DNA of 64,000 nucleotides, taken from Phylloscopus collybita (taxonomy: Eukaryota; Chordata; Aves; Passeriformes; Phylloscopidae). The notes under the pieces are model-generated. The model was not told the DNA's origin. It ran no database searches and saw only the letters and a program-made list of their open reading frames with translations. Positions within the stretch are counted from its first letter, which is position 1. The number at the start of each line of letters is the position of its first letter. Location of the stretch: the NCBI GenBank assembly GCA_027886175.1, contig JAJNNQ010000027.1:9934001-9998000 (forward strand), given 5' to 3'. Position numbers and translations under genes: made by a program. This document shows, in pieces, positions 13,961 to 24,018 of the stretch.

Positions 13961-16900
13961 GATATCCCCAGGTGGAATCTATCAGCAGATGGAATTTTGT
14001 CTGCCCTTGTAGTGCCAAAGGCCTCCTACAAACTGACATCAGGCATGTGACATGGAGACTTTGGTTTCCCAAGGAAATGGACCACCGTTCGTGTCTAATG
14101 CTGTCTGCCAGATACTGGGCTTATGCCTACTAAAATTCCACTAAAATTCTATGCAAATGAGGATATCTCCCAGGTGCAATCTACCACCAGTTTGAAGTTT
14201 GCCTGCCCTTGTAGTTCCAAAGGCCTCCTACAAACTGACATCAGGAACGTGAGGTGGAGACTTTGGTTTCCCATGGAAAAGGTCCATTGTTCGTGTCTAA
14301 TGCTGTCTGCCTGCCACTGGGCTTCTGCCTGCTGAAATTCCATACAAATGAGGGTATCTCCTCGATTCAATCAACCACAAGACGGAACATTGTCTGCCCT
14401 TGTAGTGCCAAAGGCCTCCTACAAACTGACATCAGGAACCTGGAGTTGAAACTTTGCGTTCCCTTGGAAATGGGCCAGCGTTCGTGTCTAATGATGTGTG
14501 CCTGCAACTAGGCTTCTGCCTATTAAAATTCCACTAAAATACCATACAAATGAGGATGTCTCCCAGGTGCAATCTAAACCAGATGGATGTTTCTCTGCCC
14601 TTGTAGTGCCAAAGGCCTCCTAAAAACTGACAGCAGGAAAGTGCGGTGAAGACTTTCTTTTCGCATGGAAATGGGCCACCGTTTGTGTCTAATCCTATGT
14701 GCCTGCCACTGGGCTTCTTCCTATTAAAATTCCACTAATATTCCATGGAAATGAGGATATCTCCCAGGTGCAATCTACCACCAGATGGAAGTTTGCCTGC
14801 CCTTGTAGTTCCAAACACCTCTTACAAACTGACATCAAGAACGTGGGGTGGAGACTTTGGTTTCCCATGGAAAAGGGCCACAGTTCGTGTCTAATGCTGT
14901 CTGCCTGCCCCTGTTGTTACGCCTGCTGAAATTCCTCACAAATGAATATATCTCCCAGATGGAGTCTACCACCAGTTGGAAGTTTGTCTGCTCTTGTAGT
15001 GCAAAAGTCCTCCTATAAACGGACATAAGGCAAGTGGTGTGGAGACTTTGGTTTCCCATGGAAATGGGCCACCGTTGGTGTTTAATGCTGTCTACCTGCC
15101 ACTGGGCTTCTGCCTACTTTAATTCCACTAAAATTCCATACAAATGAGGATATCTCCAACACGCAAAATGCCACCAGTTGGAAGTTTGTCTGTTCTTGTA
15201 GTGCAAAAGGCCTCCTAAAAACTGACATCAGGAAGCTGGCCTGGAGACTTTGTTTTCCCCTGGAAAACGGCCACTATTCATGTCTAATTCTGTGTGCCTG
15301 CAGCTGGGATTCTGCGTACTAAAATTCCTCTAAAATTTTATACAAATGGGAATATTTCGCAGGTGCAATCCTCCCCCAGTTTGAAGTTTCTCTGCCCTTG
15401 TACTGCTAAAGGGCTCCTATAAACTGACATCTGAAACATAGGATGGATAATTTGGTTTCCCATGGAAAAAGGTCACTGTTCATGCCTAATGCTGTGTGCC
15501 TGCCACTGGGCGTATGCCTGCAAAAACTCAATACAAATGAGGATATCTCGCAGATGCAATTTACCACGAGGTGGAAGTTTGTCTGCCCTTGTAGTGGCAA
15601 AAGCCCCCTAAAAAACTGACATCAGGAACCAGGCGTGGAGACTTTGGTTTCCCAAGGAAATGGGCCACCGTTTGTGTCTAATGCTGTCTGCCAGCCACTG
15701 GGCTTATGCCTATTAAAATTCCACTAAAGTTCTATGCAAATGAGGATATCTCCCAGGTGCAATCTACCACCAGGTGGAACTTTGTCTGCCCTTGTAGTGC
15801 CAAAGGCCTCCAAAAAACGGACATCAGGAACGTGGGGTGAAGACTTTGGTTTCCCATGGAAAAGGTCCACCGTTTGTTTCTAATGCTGTCTGCCTGGCTT
15901 TGAGATTATGAGTGCTGAAGTTCCATACAAATGAGGATATCTCCCAGGTGCAATCTACCACCAGGTGGAAGTTTGTCTGCCCTTGTATTGCCAACGGCCT
16001 CCTAGAAACGGACATCAGGAACGTGGGGTGGAGACTTTGGTTTCCCATGGAAATGGGCCACTGTTCGTGTCTAATGCTGTCTGCCTGCCACTTGGTTTCT
16101 TCCTATTAATATTCCACTAAAATTCCATAGAAATAAGGATATATCCCAGGTGCAATCTACAACGAGATGGAAGATTCTCTGCCCTTGTTGTACCAAAGCC
16201 CTCCTAAAAAACTGACATCAGGAACCATGGGTGGAGACTTTGATTTCCCATGGAAAAGGACCAGCGTTCATGTCTAATGCTGTCTGCCTGCCAATGAGCT
16301 TCTGCCTGCTGAAATTCCAAAAAAAATTTGGAAATCTCTCCGATGTAATCAACCACCTGACGGAAGTTTGTCTGCCCCTGTAGAGCCAAAGGCCTCCTAC
16401 AAATTGACATGAGGAGCCTGGAGTGGAGACTTTGGTTTCCCATGGAAAAGGGCCAGCGTTCGTGTCTAATGCTGTCTGCCCGCCACTGGGTTGTGGCTAC
16501 AGAAATTACATACAAATGAGGATATCTCCCAGATTCAATATGCCACCAGTTGGAAGTTTGTCTGTTCTTGTAGTGCAAAAGGCCTCCTAAAAACAGACAT
16601 CAGGAACCTGGCCTGGAGACTTTGGTTTCCCCTGGAAAAAGGCCACTATTCACGTCTAATTCTGTCTGCCTGCCACTGGGATTCTGCGTACTAAAATTCC
16701 TCTAAAATTCTATACAAATGAGAATATCTCGCAGGTGCAATCTACCCCCGGTTTGAAGTTTCTCTGCCCTTGTATTGCCAAAGGTCTCCTATAAAATGAC
16801 ATCTGAAACGTAGGATGGATAATTTGGTTTCCCATGAAAAAGAGCCACTGTTCATGCCTAATGCTGTGTGCCTGCCACTGGGCGTATGTTTCCTAAAATT

Positions 16901-19576
16901 CCATACAAGTGAGGATATCTCCCAGATGCAATTTACCACCAGATGGAAGATTGTCTGCCCTTGTAGTGGCAAAGGCCTCCTAAAAAACTGACATCAGGAA
17001 CCAGGGGTGGAGACTTTGGTTTCCCATGGGAAAGGACCACCGTTTGTGTCTAATGCAATGTGCCTGCCACTGGGCTTATGCCTAGTGAAATTCCATACAA
17101 ATGAGGATATCTCCCAGATGGAATCTACAACCAGTCGGAAATTAGTCTGCCCTTATAGTGCCAAATGCCTCCTACAAACTGACATCAGGAACGTGGGATG
17201 GAGACTTTGTTTCCAATGGAAAAGGGGTACCGTTCCTGTCTAATGCTGTCTGCCTGCCACTGGGTTACGCCTGCTGAAATTCCTCACAAATGAGGCTATC
17301 TCCCAGATGGAATCTACCACCAGTTCGAAGTTTGTTTGCCCTTGTAGTGCCAAAGGCCTCCTAAAAACTGACATCAGGAACCTGGGGTGGAGACATCGGT
17401 TTCCCATGAAAAAGGTCCACCGTTCGTGTCCTATGCTGTCTGCCTGCCACTGATCTTCTGCCTGCTGAAATTCCATACAAATGAGGATATCTCCTCAATG
17501 CAATCAACCACCAGACGGAACTTTGTCTGCCCTTGTAGTGCCAAAGGCCTCCTACATACTGACATCAGGAACCTGGAGTGGAGACTTTGGTTTCCCATGG
17601 AAATGCGACAGCGTTCGTGTCTAATGATGTTTGCCTGCCACTAGGATTCTGCCTATTAAAATTACAATAAAATTCCATACCATTGAAGATGTCTCTCACG
17701 TGCAATCTAACACCAAATGGAAGTTTGTCTGCTCCTGTAGAGCAAAAGGCTTCCTACAAAATGACATCAAGAAGCTGGGGCAGAGACTTTGGTTTCCCAT
17801 GGCAAAGGGCCACGGTTCCTGTCTAATGCTGTCTGCCTGCCACTGGGCTTATGCCTACTAAAATTACATACAAATGAGGATATCTCCCAGATGCAATATG
17901 CCACCAGTTGGAAGTTTGTCTCCTCTTGTAGTGCCAGAGGCCTCCTAGAAAATGACATCAGGAACCTGGGGTGGAGACTTTGGTTTCCCATGGAAATGGG
18001 CCACTATTCATGTCTAATTTTTTCTGCCTGCCGCTGGGATTCTGCCTACTAAAATTCCACTAAAATTCCATGCAAATGCGAATATCTCCCGGGTGCAATC
18101 AAACACCAGATGGAAGTTTCTCTGCCCTTGTATTGCCAAAGACCTCCTTCAAACTGACATCAGGAACATAGGATGGATAATTTGTCTTTCCATGGAAAAG
18201 GACCACCGTTCCTGTCTAATGCTGTCTGCCTGGCACTGTGGTTATGACTGCTGAAGTTCCATACAAATGAGTATATGTCCCAGATGCAATATGCCACCAG
18301 ATGGAAGTTTGTCTGCTCTAGCAGTGCCAAAGGCCTCCTTCAAACTGACATTCGGAACCTGGCCTGGAGACATTGGTTTCCTACGGAAAAGGTCCACCGT
18401 TCATTTTTAATGCGGTCGGTCTGCAACTGGGATTCTGAGTACTATAATTCCACTAAAATTCTATACAAATGAGGCTATCTCCCAGGTGCAATCTACCACC
18501 AGATGTTAGTTTGTCTGCTCTTGCAGTGCCAAAGGCCTCCTTTATACTGACATTCGGAACCTGGCCTGGAGACTTTGGTTTCCTATGGAAAAGGCCCACC
18601 GTTCGTGTTTAATTCTCTCTGTCTGCAACTGGGCTTCTGAGTACTAAAATACCACTAAAATTCCATACAAATAAGGACATCTACGAGGTGCGATCCACCA
18701 CAAGATGGAAGTTTGTCTGCCCTTGTAGTGCCAAAGGCCTCCTACAAACTGACATCAGGAGCCTGGGTTGGAGACTTTGTTTTCCCATGGAAAAGGGCCA
18801 CCGTTCGTGTCTAATGCTGTCTGCCTGCCACTGGGCTTCTATCTGCTGAAATTCCATACAAATGTGGATATCTTCCCGATGCAATCAACCACCAGACGGA
18901 AGTTTTTCTGCCCTTGTACTGTCAATGGCCTACTAAAACCTGACATCGGGAACGTGGTGTGGAGACTTTGGCTTCCCTAGGAAAAGGACCACCGTTCCTG
19001 TCTAATGCGGTCTGCCTGGCACTGTGGTTATGACTGCTGAAGGTCCATACAAATGAGGATATCTCCCAGGAGCAATCTACCACCACGTGGAAGTTTGTCT
19101 GCCCTTGTAGTGCCAAAGGCCTCCTAGTAACGGACATCAGGAATGTGGGGTGGAGACTTTGGTTTCCCTATAAAAATGGGCCACCGTTCGTGTCTAATGC
19201 TGTCTGCCTGCCACTGGGGATCTTCGTAATAAAATTCCAATAAAATTCCATAGAAATGAGGATAACTCCCAGGTGCAATCTACCACCAGATGGAAGTTTT
19301 TCTGCCTTTATGTTGGAAAAGGCCTCCTACAAAGTGACATCAGCAATGAGCGCGGAGATTTGGGTTTCCCATGGAAATCGGCCACCTTTCGTGTCTAATG
19401 GTGTCTGCCTGCCACTGGGATTATGCCTTGTAAAATCCCATAAAAATGAGGATATCTTCCAGATAGAGTCTACCACCAGATGAAAGTTTGTCTGCCCTTG
19501 TAATGCCAATGGCCTCCTACACACTGACATCAGGATTCTGGAGAGGACGCTTTGGTTTCCCATGGAAAAGGGGCAC
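13961..19576 (+). repeat. Satellite A, mixed monomers approaching the array edge
   Basis: Continuous satellite monomers. A segment at about 15121-15690 is echoed at 16493-17062, 1372 bp or about seven monomers away. These two copies are clearly diverged, so the exchange is older than the 4702-bp duplication. The segment at 17387-17896 matches 2911-3420. No non-satellite insertion is seen. Confidence 0.85.
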
Positions 19577-21024
19577 CTTGGTGTTTAATGCTGTCTCCTT
19601 GCCACTGGGCTTATGACTACTGAAATTACATACAAATGAGGATATCTCCCTAAACAAAATTTCCCACCAGATGGAAGTTTGTCTGCCCTTTTAATGCCAA
19701 AGGCCTACTAAAAACTGACATCAGGAGCCTGGGTTGGAGACTTTGTTTTCCCATGGAAAAGGGCCACCGTTCCTCTCTAATGCTGTCTACCTGCCACTGG
19801 GCTTTTACCTGCTGAAATTCCATACAAATGAGGATATCACCCCGATGCAATCAACCACCAGACGGAAGTTTGTCTGCCCTTGTAGTGACAATAGCCTCCT
19901 AGAAACGGACATCAGGAACGTGGGGTGGAGACTTTGGTTTCCCATACAAATGGGCCATTGTTCGTGTCTAATGCTGTCTGCCTGCCACTGTGCTTCTTCC
20001 TACTAAAATTCCACTAAAACTCCATAGAAATGAGGATATCTCCCAGGTGCAATCTACAACCAGATGGAAGTTTCTCTGCCCTTATATTGGAAAACGCCTC
20101 CTACAAAGTGACAGAAGCAACGTGGGGTGGAGATTTTGGTTTCCCATGGAAAAGGGCCACTGTTCGTGTCTAATCCTCTCTGCCTGCCACTGGGGTTATG
20201 CCTGCTGAAATTCCTCACAAATGAGGATATCTCCCAGATGGAATCCACCACCAGTTCGAAATTTGTTTACCCTTCTAGTGCCAAAGGTCTCCTAAAAACT
20301 GACATCAGGAACCTGTTGTGGAGACTTTGGTTTCTCATGGAAATGGGCCACCGTTCATGTCTAATAATGTCTGTCGGCCATTGGGCTTCTACCTACGAAA
20401 ATTCCACTGAAATTCCATACAAATGAAGATATCTCCCGGGTGCAGCCTATCGCCAGATATAAGTTTTTCTGCCCTTGTATTTCCAAAGGCCTTCTATAAA
20501 CTGACATGAGGAGCCAGGAGTGGAGACTTTGGTTTCCCATGGATATGGGCCAGCGTTCGTGTGTAAAGCAGTCTGCCTGCCGCTGGATTTCTGCCTACTT
20601 TAATACCACTAAAATTCCATAAAAATGAGGATATCTCCCAGGTGCAATCTACCACGAGATGGAAGTTTTTCTGCCCTTGTACTTCCAAACGCCTCTTACA
20701 AACTAACATCAGGAACGTGGGGTAGAGACTTCGGTTTCCCATGGAAAACGGTCACCGTTTGTGTCTAATGCAGTCTTCCTGCCACTGGGGCTATGCCTGC
20801 TGAAATTCCTCACAAATGAGGATATCTCCCACACGGAATCTACCACCAGTTGGAAGTTTGTCTGCCCTTGTAGTGCCAAAGGCCTCCTACAAACTGACAT
20901 CAGGCACTTAAGATGGAGACTTTGGTTTCCCAAGGAAATGGACCACCGTTCGTACCTAATGCTGTCTGCCAGACACTGGGCTTATGCCTACTAAATTTCC
21001 ACTAAAATTCTATACAAATGAGGA
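19577..21024 (+). repeat. Satellite A higher-order block, shortened copy 3 next to the 499-bp array
   Basis: This segment follows the monomer order of 1-2035 but lacks about three monomers (1448 bp against 2035 bp). From 19990 to the junction it aligns at a constant offset of 18989 bp. It shares several derived substitutions with the inverted right flank (62414-62713 and 61846-62079) that copies 1 and 2 lack. It is therefore the partner arm of the palindrome. The last satellite base, 21024, corresponds to 2035 in copy 1. Confidence 0.85.
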
Positions 21025-21050
21025 CTCTCCCAGCACAGTGCAGAGTCCCC
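21005..21050 (+). other. Left junction between satellite A and the 499-bp satellite
   Basis: Satellite A reads normally up to CAAATGAGGA (ending 21024) and then continues as CTCTCCCAGCACAGTGCAG, which is the 499-bp unit. An uninterrupted satellite would read GAGGATATCTCCCAG. The two families therefore share the 8-bp string TCTCCCAG at the join. This suggests a microhomology-assisted joining event. Confidence 0.9.
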
Positions 21051-21377
21051 TTGGCTAGTTCCTTGAAATACCTTTCCTGGCAGCAGCCCAGAGCTGTACT
21101 GAGTGCAGCAGGTGTCAGGCAGTCTCCTCTCGCCGTGTAGGTGCTTCTGTTTTGTGTTTGCAGCGTGCAGAGAAGCCCGCGTGCTTGCTGCTGCTTCCAG
21201 CAAGCCAAAACGCTTTTGCAGCCACTTTCCTGCCTTTTCCACAACAGGGTCACTGTCTAGCTGATTTACAGTTGCCTCTGCGTAGAGCAGCTAGAGGAGC
21301 AGCTCTGCCGGCTTTCCTGTGCTTCTGCATAGCAGAGCTGTCAAGAACGAGAAGCTGCGTTTTGCCGAGAAAGCAGC

Positions 21378-21390
21378 GCTTCGCGGAAGC
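21378..21390. other. Short hairpin GCTTC-GCG-GAAGC in each 499-bp unit
   Basis: This is a five-base-pair GC-rich stem with a three-base loop at phase 354-366. It is repeated in every unit and mirrored in the inverted arm. One recurrent variant (GCTTTGCGG in units 48, 58 and 64) changes a stem base. Its role, if any, is unknown. Confidence 0.4.
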
Positions 21391-21473
21391 ACAGCCAGCG
21401 GCGTCTTCGGTACAGCCGCAGCTTGTGCGGAGAAGCGAAAGAGAGCCGGGGAAGAACGTGGAAAGCCGAACTC

Positions 21474-21490
21474 GGTCGCTGCAAGCGGGT
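21474..21490 (+). other. CENP-B-box-like 17-mer at phase 450-466 of each 499-bp unit
   Basis: GGTCGCTGCAAGCGGGT matches eight of the nine essential positions of the mammalian CENP-B box core (NTTCGNNNNANNCGGGN); the first T is G. It recurs every 499 bp. A match this good on either strand of a 499-bp unit is expected by chance with probability near 0.1. CENP-B is also not established outside mammals, so this is a weak functional hint only. Confidence 0.3.
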
Positions 21491-22157
21491 GCTGGCGAAC
21501 AGCTTCTGGTCACCTTGTAGAAACTGTCCCAGCACAGTGCAGAGTCCCCGTGGCTAGTTCCTTGAAATACCTTTCCTGGCAGCAGCCCAGAGCTGTACTG
21601 AGTGCAGCAGGTGTCAGGCAGTCTCCTCTCGCCGTGTAGGTGCTTCTGTTTTGTGTTTGCAGCGTGCAGAGAAGCCCGCGTGCTTGCTGCTGCTTCCAGC
21701 AAGCCAAAACGCTTTTGCAGCCACTTTCCTGCCTTTTCCACAACAGGATCACTGTCTAGCTGATTTACAGTTGCCTCTGCGTAGAGCAGCTAGAGGAGCA
21801 GCTGTGCCGGCTTTCCTGTGCTTCTGCATAGCAGAGCTGTCAAGAACGAGAAGCTGCGTTTTGCCGAGAAAGCAGCGCTTCGCGGAAGCACAGCCAGCGG
21901 CGTCTTCGGTACAGCCACAGCTTGTGCGGAGAAGCGAAAGAGAGCCGGGGAAGAACGTGGAAAGCCGAACTCGGTCGCTGCAAGCGGGTGCTGGCGAACA
22001 GCTTCTGGTCACCTTGTAGAAACTGTCCCAGCACAGTGCAGAGTCCCCGTGGCTAGTTCCTTGAAATACCTTTCCTGGCAGCATCCCAGAGCTGTACTGA
22101 GTGCAGCAGGTGTCAGGCAGTCTCCTCTCGCCGTGTAGGTGCTTCTGTTTTGTGTTT

Positions 22158-22181
22158 CCACCGTACAGCGAAGCCCTCGTT
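22158..22181 (+). repeat. Divergent patch defining a subtype of the 499-bp unit
   Basis: Six substitutions fall within 24 bp relative to the consensus unit (TTTGCAGCGTGCAGAGAAG becomes TTTCCACCGTACAGCGAAG, then two G to T changes). The patch is linked to GCATCCCAG about 75 bp upstream and to a CCACAG change in the preceding unit. The same patch occurs in units 3, 18, 26, 29, 36, 44, 52, 54 and 62 (near 22158, 29643, 33635, 35132, 38625, 42617, 46609, 47607 and 51599). It is the clearest marker of the higher-order period. Confidence 0.92.
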
Positions 22182-24018
22182 CTTGCTGCTGCTTCCAGCA
22201 AGCCAAAACGCTTTTGCAGCCACTTTCCTGCCTTTTCCACAACAGGATCACTGTCTAGCTGATTTACAGTTGCCTCTGCGTAGAGCAGCTAGAGGAGCAG
22301 CTGTGCCGGCTTTCCTGTGCTTCTGCATAGCAGAGCTGTCAAGAACGAGAAGCTGCGTTTTGCCGAGAAAGCAGCGCTTCGCGGAAGCACAGCCAGCGGC
22401 GTCTTCGGTACAGCCGCAGCTTGTGCGGAGAAGCGAAAGAGAGCCGGGGAAGAACGTGGAAAGCCGAACTCGGTCGCTGCAAGCGGGTGCTGGCGAACAG
22501 CTTCTGGTCACCTTGTAGAAACTGTCCCAGCACAGTGCAGAGTCCCCGTGGCTAGTTCCTTGAAATACCTTTCCTGGCAGCAGCCCAGAGCTGTACTGAG
22601 TGCAGCAGGTGTCAGGCAGTCTCCTCTCGCCGTGTAGGTGCTTCTGTTTTGTGTTTGCAGCGTGCAGAGAAGCCCGCGTGCTTGCTGCTGCTTCCAGCAA
22701 GCCAAAACGCTTTTGCGGCCACTTTCCTGCCTTTTCCACAACAGGATCACTGTCTAGCTGATTTACAGTTGCCTCTGCGTAGAGCAGCTAGAGGAGCAGC
22801 TGTGCCGGCTTTCCTGTGCTTCTGCATAGCAGAGCTGTCAAGAACGAGAAGCTGCGTTTTGCCGAGAAAGCAGCGCTTCGCGGAAGCACAGCCAGCGGCG
22901 TCTTCGGTACAGCCGCAGCTTGTGCGGAGAAGCGAAAGAGAGCCGGGGAAGAACGTGGAAAGCCGAACTCGGTCGCTGCAAGCGGGTGCTGGCGAACAGC
23001 TTCTGGTCACCTTGTAGAAACTGTCCCAGCACAGTGCAGAGTCCCCGTGGCTAGTTCCTTGAAATACCTTTCCTGGCAGCAGCCCAGAGCTGTACTGAGT
23101 GCAGCAGGTGTCCGGCAGTCTCCTCTCGCCGTGTAGGTGCTTCTGTTTTGTGTTTGCAGCGTGCAGAGAAGCCCGCGTGCTTGCTGCTGCTTCCAGCAAG
23201 CCAAAACGCTTTTGCAGCCACTTTCCTGCCTTTTCCACAACAGGATCACTGTCTAGCTGATTTACAGTTGCCTCTGCGTAGAGCAGCTAGAGGAGCAGCT
23301 CTGCCTGCTTTCCTGTGCTTCTGCATAGCAGAGCTGTCAAGAACGAGAAGCTGCGTTTTGCCGAGAAAGCAGCGCTTCGCGGAAGCACAGCCAGCGGCGT
23401 CTTCGGTACAGCCGCAGCTTGTGCGGAGAAGCGAAAGAGAGCCGGGGAAGAACGTGGAAAGCCGAACTCGGTCGCTGCAAGCGGGTGCTGGCGAACAGCT
23501 TCTGGTCACCTTGTAGAAACTCTCCCAGCACAGTGCAGAGTCCCCGTGGCTAGTTCCTTGAAATACCTTTCCTGGCAGCATCCCAGAGCTGTACTGAGTG
23601 CAGCAGGTGTCAGGCCGTCTCCTCTCGCCGTGTAGGTGCTTCTGTTTTGTGTTTGCAGCGTGCAGAGAAGCCCGCGTGCTTGCTGCTGCTTCCCGCAAGC
23701 CAAAACGCTTTTGCAGCCACTTTCCTGCCTTTTCCACAACAGGATCACTGTCTAGCTGATTTACAGTTGCCTCTGCGTAGAGCAGCTAGAGGAGCAGCTG
23801 TGCCGGCTTTCCTGTGCTTCTGCATAGCAGAGCTGTCAAGAACGAGAAGCTGCGTTTTGCCGAGAAAGCAGCGCTTCGCGGAAGCACAGCCAGCGGCGTC
23901 TTCGGTACAGCCGCAGCTTGTGCGGAGAAGCGAAAGAGAGCCGGGGAAGAACGTGGAAAGCCGAACTCGGTCGCTGCAAGCGGGTGCTGGCGAACAGCTT
24001 CTGGTCACCTTGTAGAAA

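Larger units (their letters stand above)
1..21024 (+). repeat. Satellite A: ~190-bp tandem array (left flank)
   Basis: Head-to-tail monomers fill this stretch without interruption. Each shows the same ordered landmarks: a box reading CAAATGAGGATATCTCCCAG, an ACCACCAGATGGAAGTTTGT box, TGCCAAAGGCCTCCT, ACTGACATCAGGAAC, GGTGGAGACTTTGG, then TTTCCCATGGAAA (an NcoI site) and CGTTCGTGTCTAATGCTGTC. Two length classes occur, about 191 and 202 bp. They differ by an 11-bp duplication in the AAAATTCCACT linker. I estimate 105-110 monomers. Monomers differ from one another by substitutions and small indels throughout, so this family is older or less homogenised than the 499-bp family beside it. Short open frames (60-150 codons) recur in it but share no domain and are broken in other monomers; I regard them as non-coding. 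The period resembles known avian satellites, but I cannot confirm identity. Confidence 0.97.
21025..21523 (+). repeat. First 499-bp unit, used here as phase reference
   Basis: Phase 1 is set at the junction base. Landmarks by phase: CCTTGAAATACC at about 40, CTCGCCGTGTAGGTGC at about 105, a T-rich tract ending in TTTGCAG at about 140, CCAAAACGC at about 180, a CTCTGCGTAGAG mini-hairpin at about 250, GCTTCGCGGAAGC at 354-366, a purine-rich run at about 395-440, and a CENP-B-box-like 17-mer at 450-466. This unit has CCCCTTGG where nearly all others have CCCCGTGG, and it begins CTCTCCC where most begin CTGTCCC. It is thus a slightly atypical edge unit. Confidence 0.9.

Noticed and set aside
21125..21170. 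Splice-acceptor-like T-rich tract ending in TTTGCAG within the 499-bp unit
   Set aside because: Such motifs are frequent by chance, no matching donor or exon structure is visible, and the nine patch-bearing units destroy it.
21250..21741. A 163-codon minus-strand open frame (and 122- and 106-codon plus-strand frames) in every 499-bp unit
   Set aside because: They repeat only because the units are near-identical and stop-poor. Overlapping frames on both strands are open at once, the unit length is not a multiple of three, and no domain, signal peptide or recognisable family is seen.
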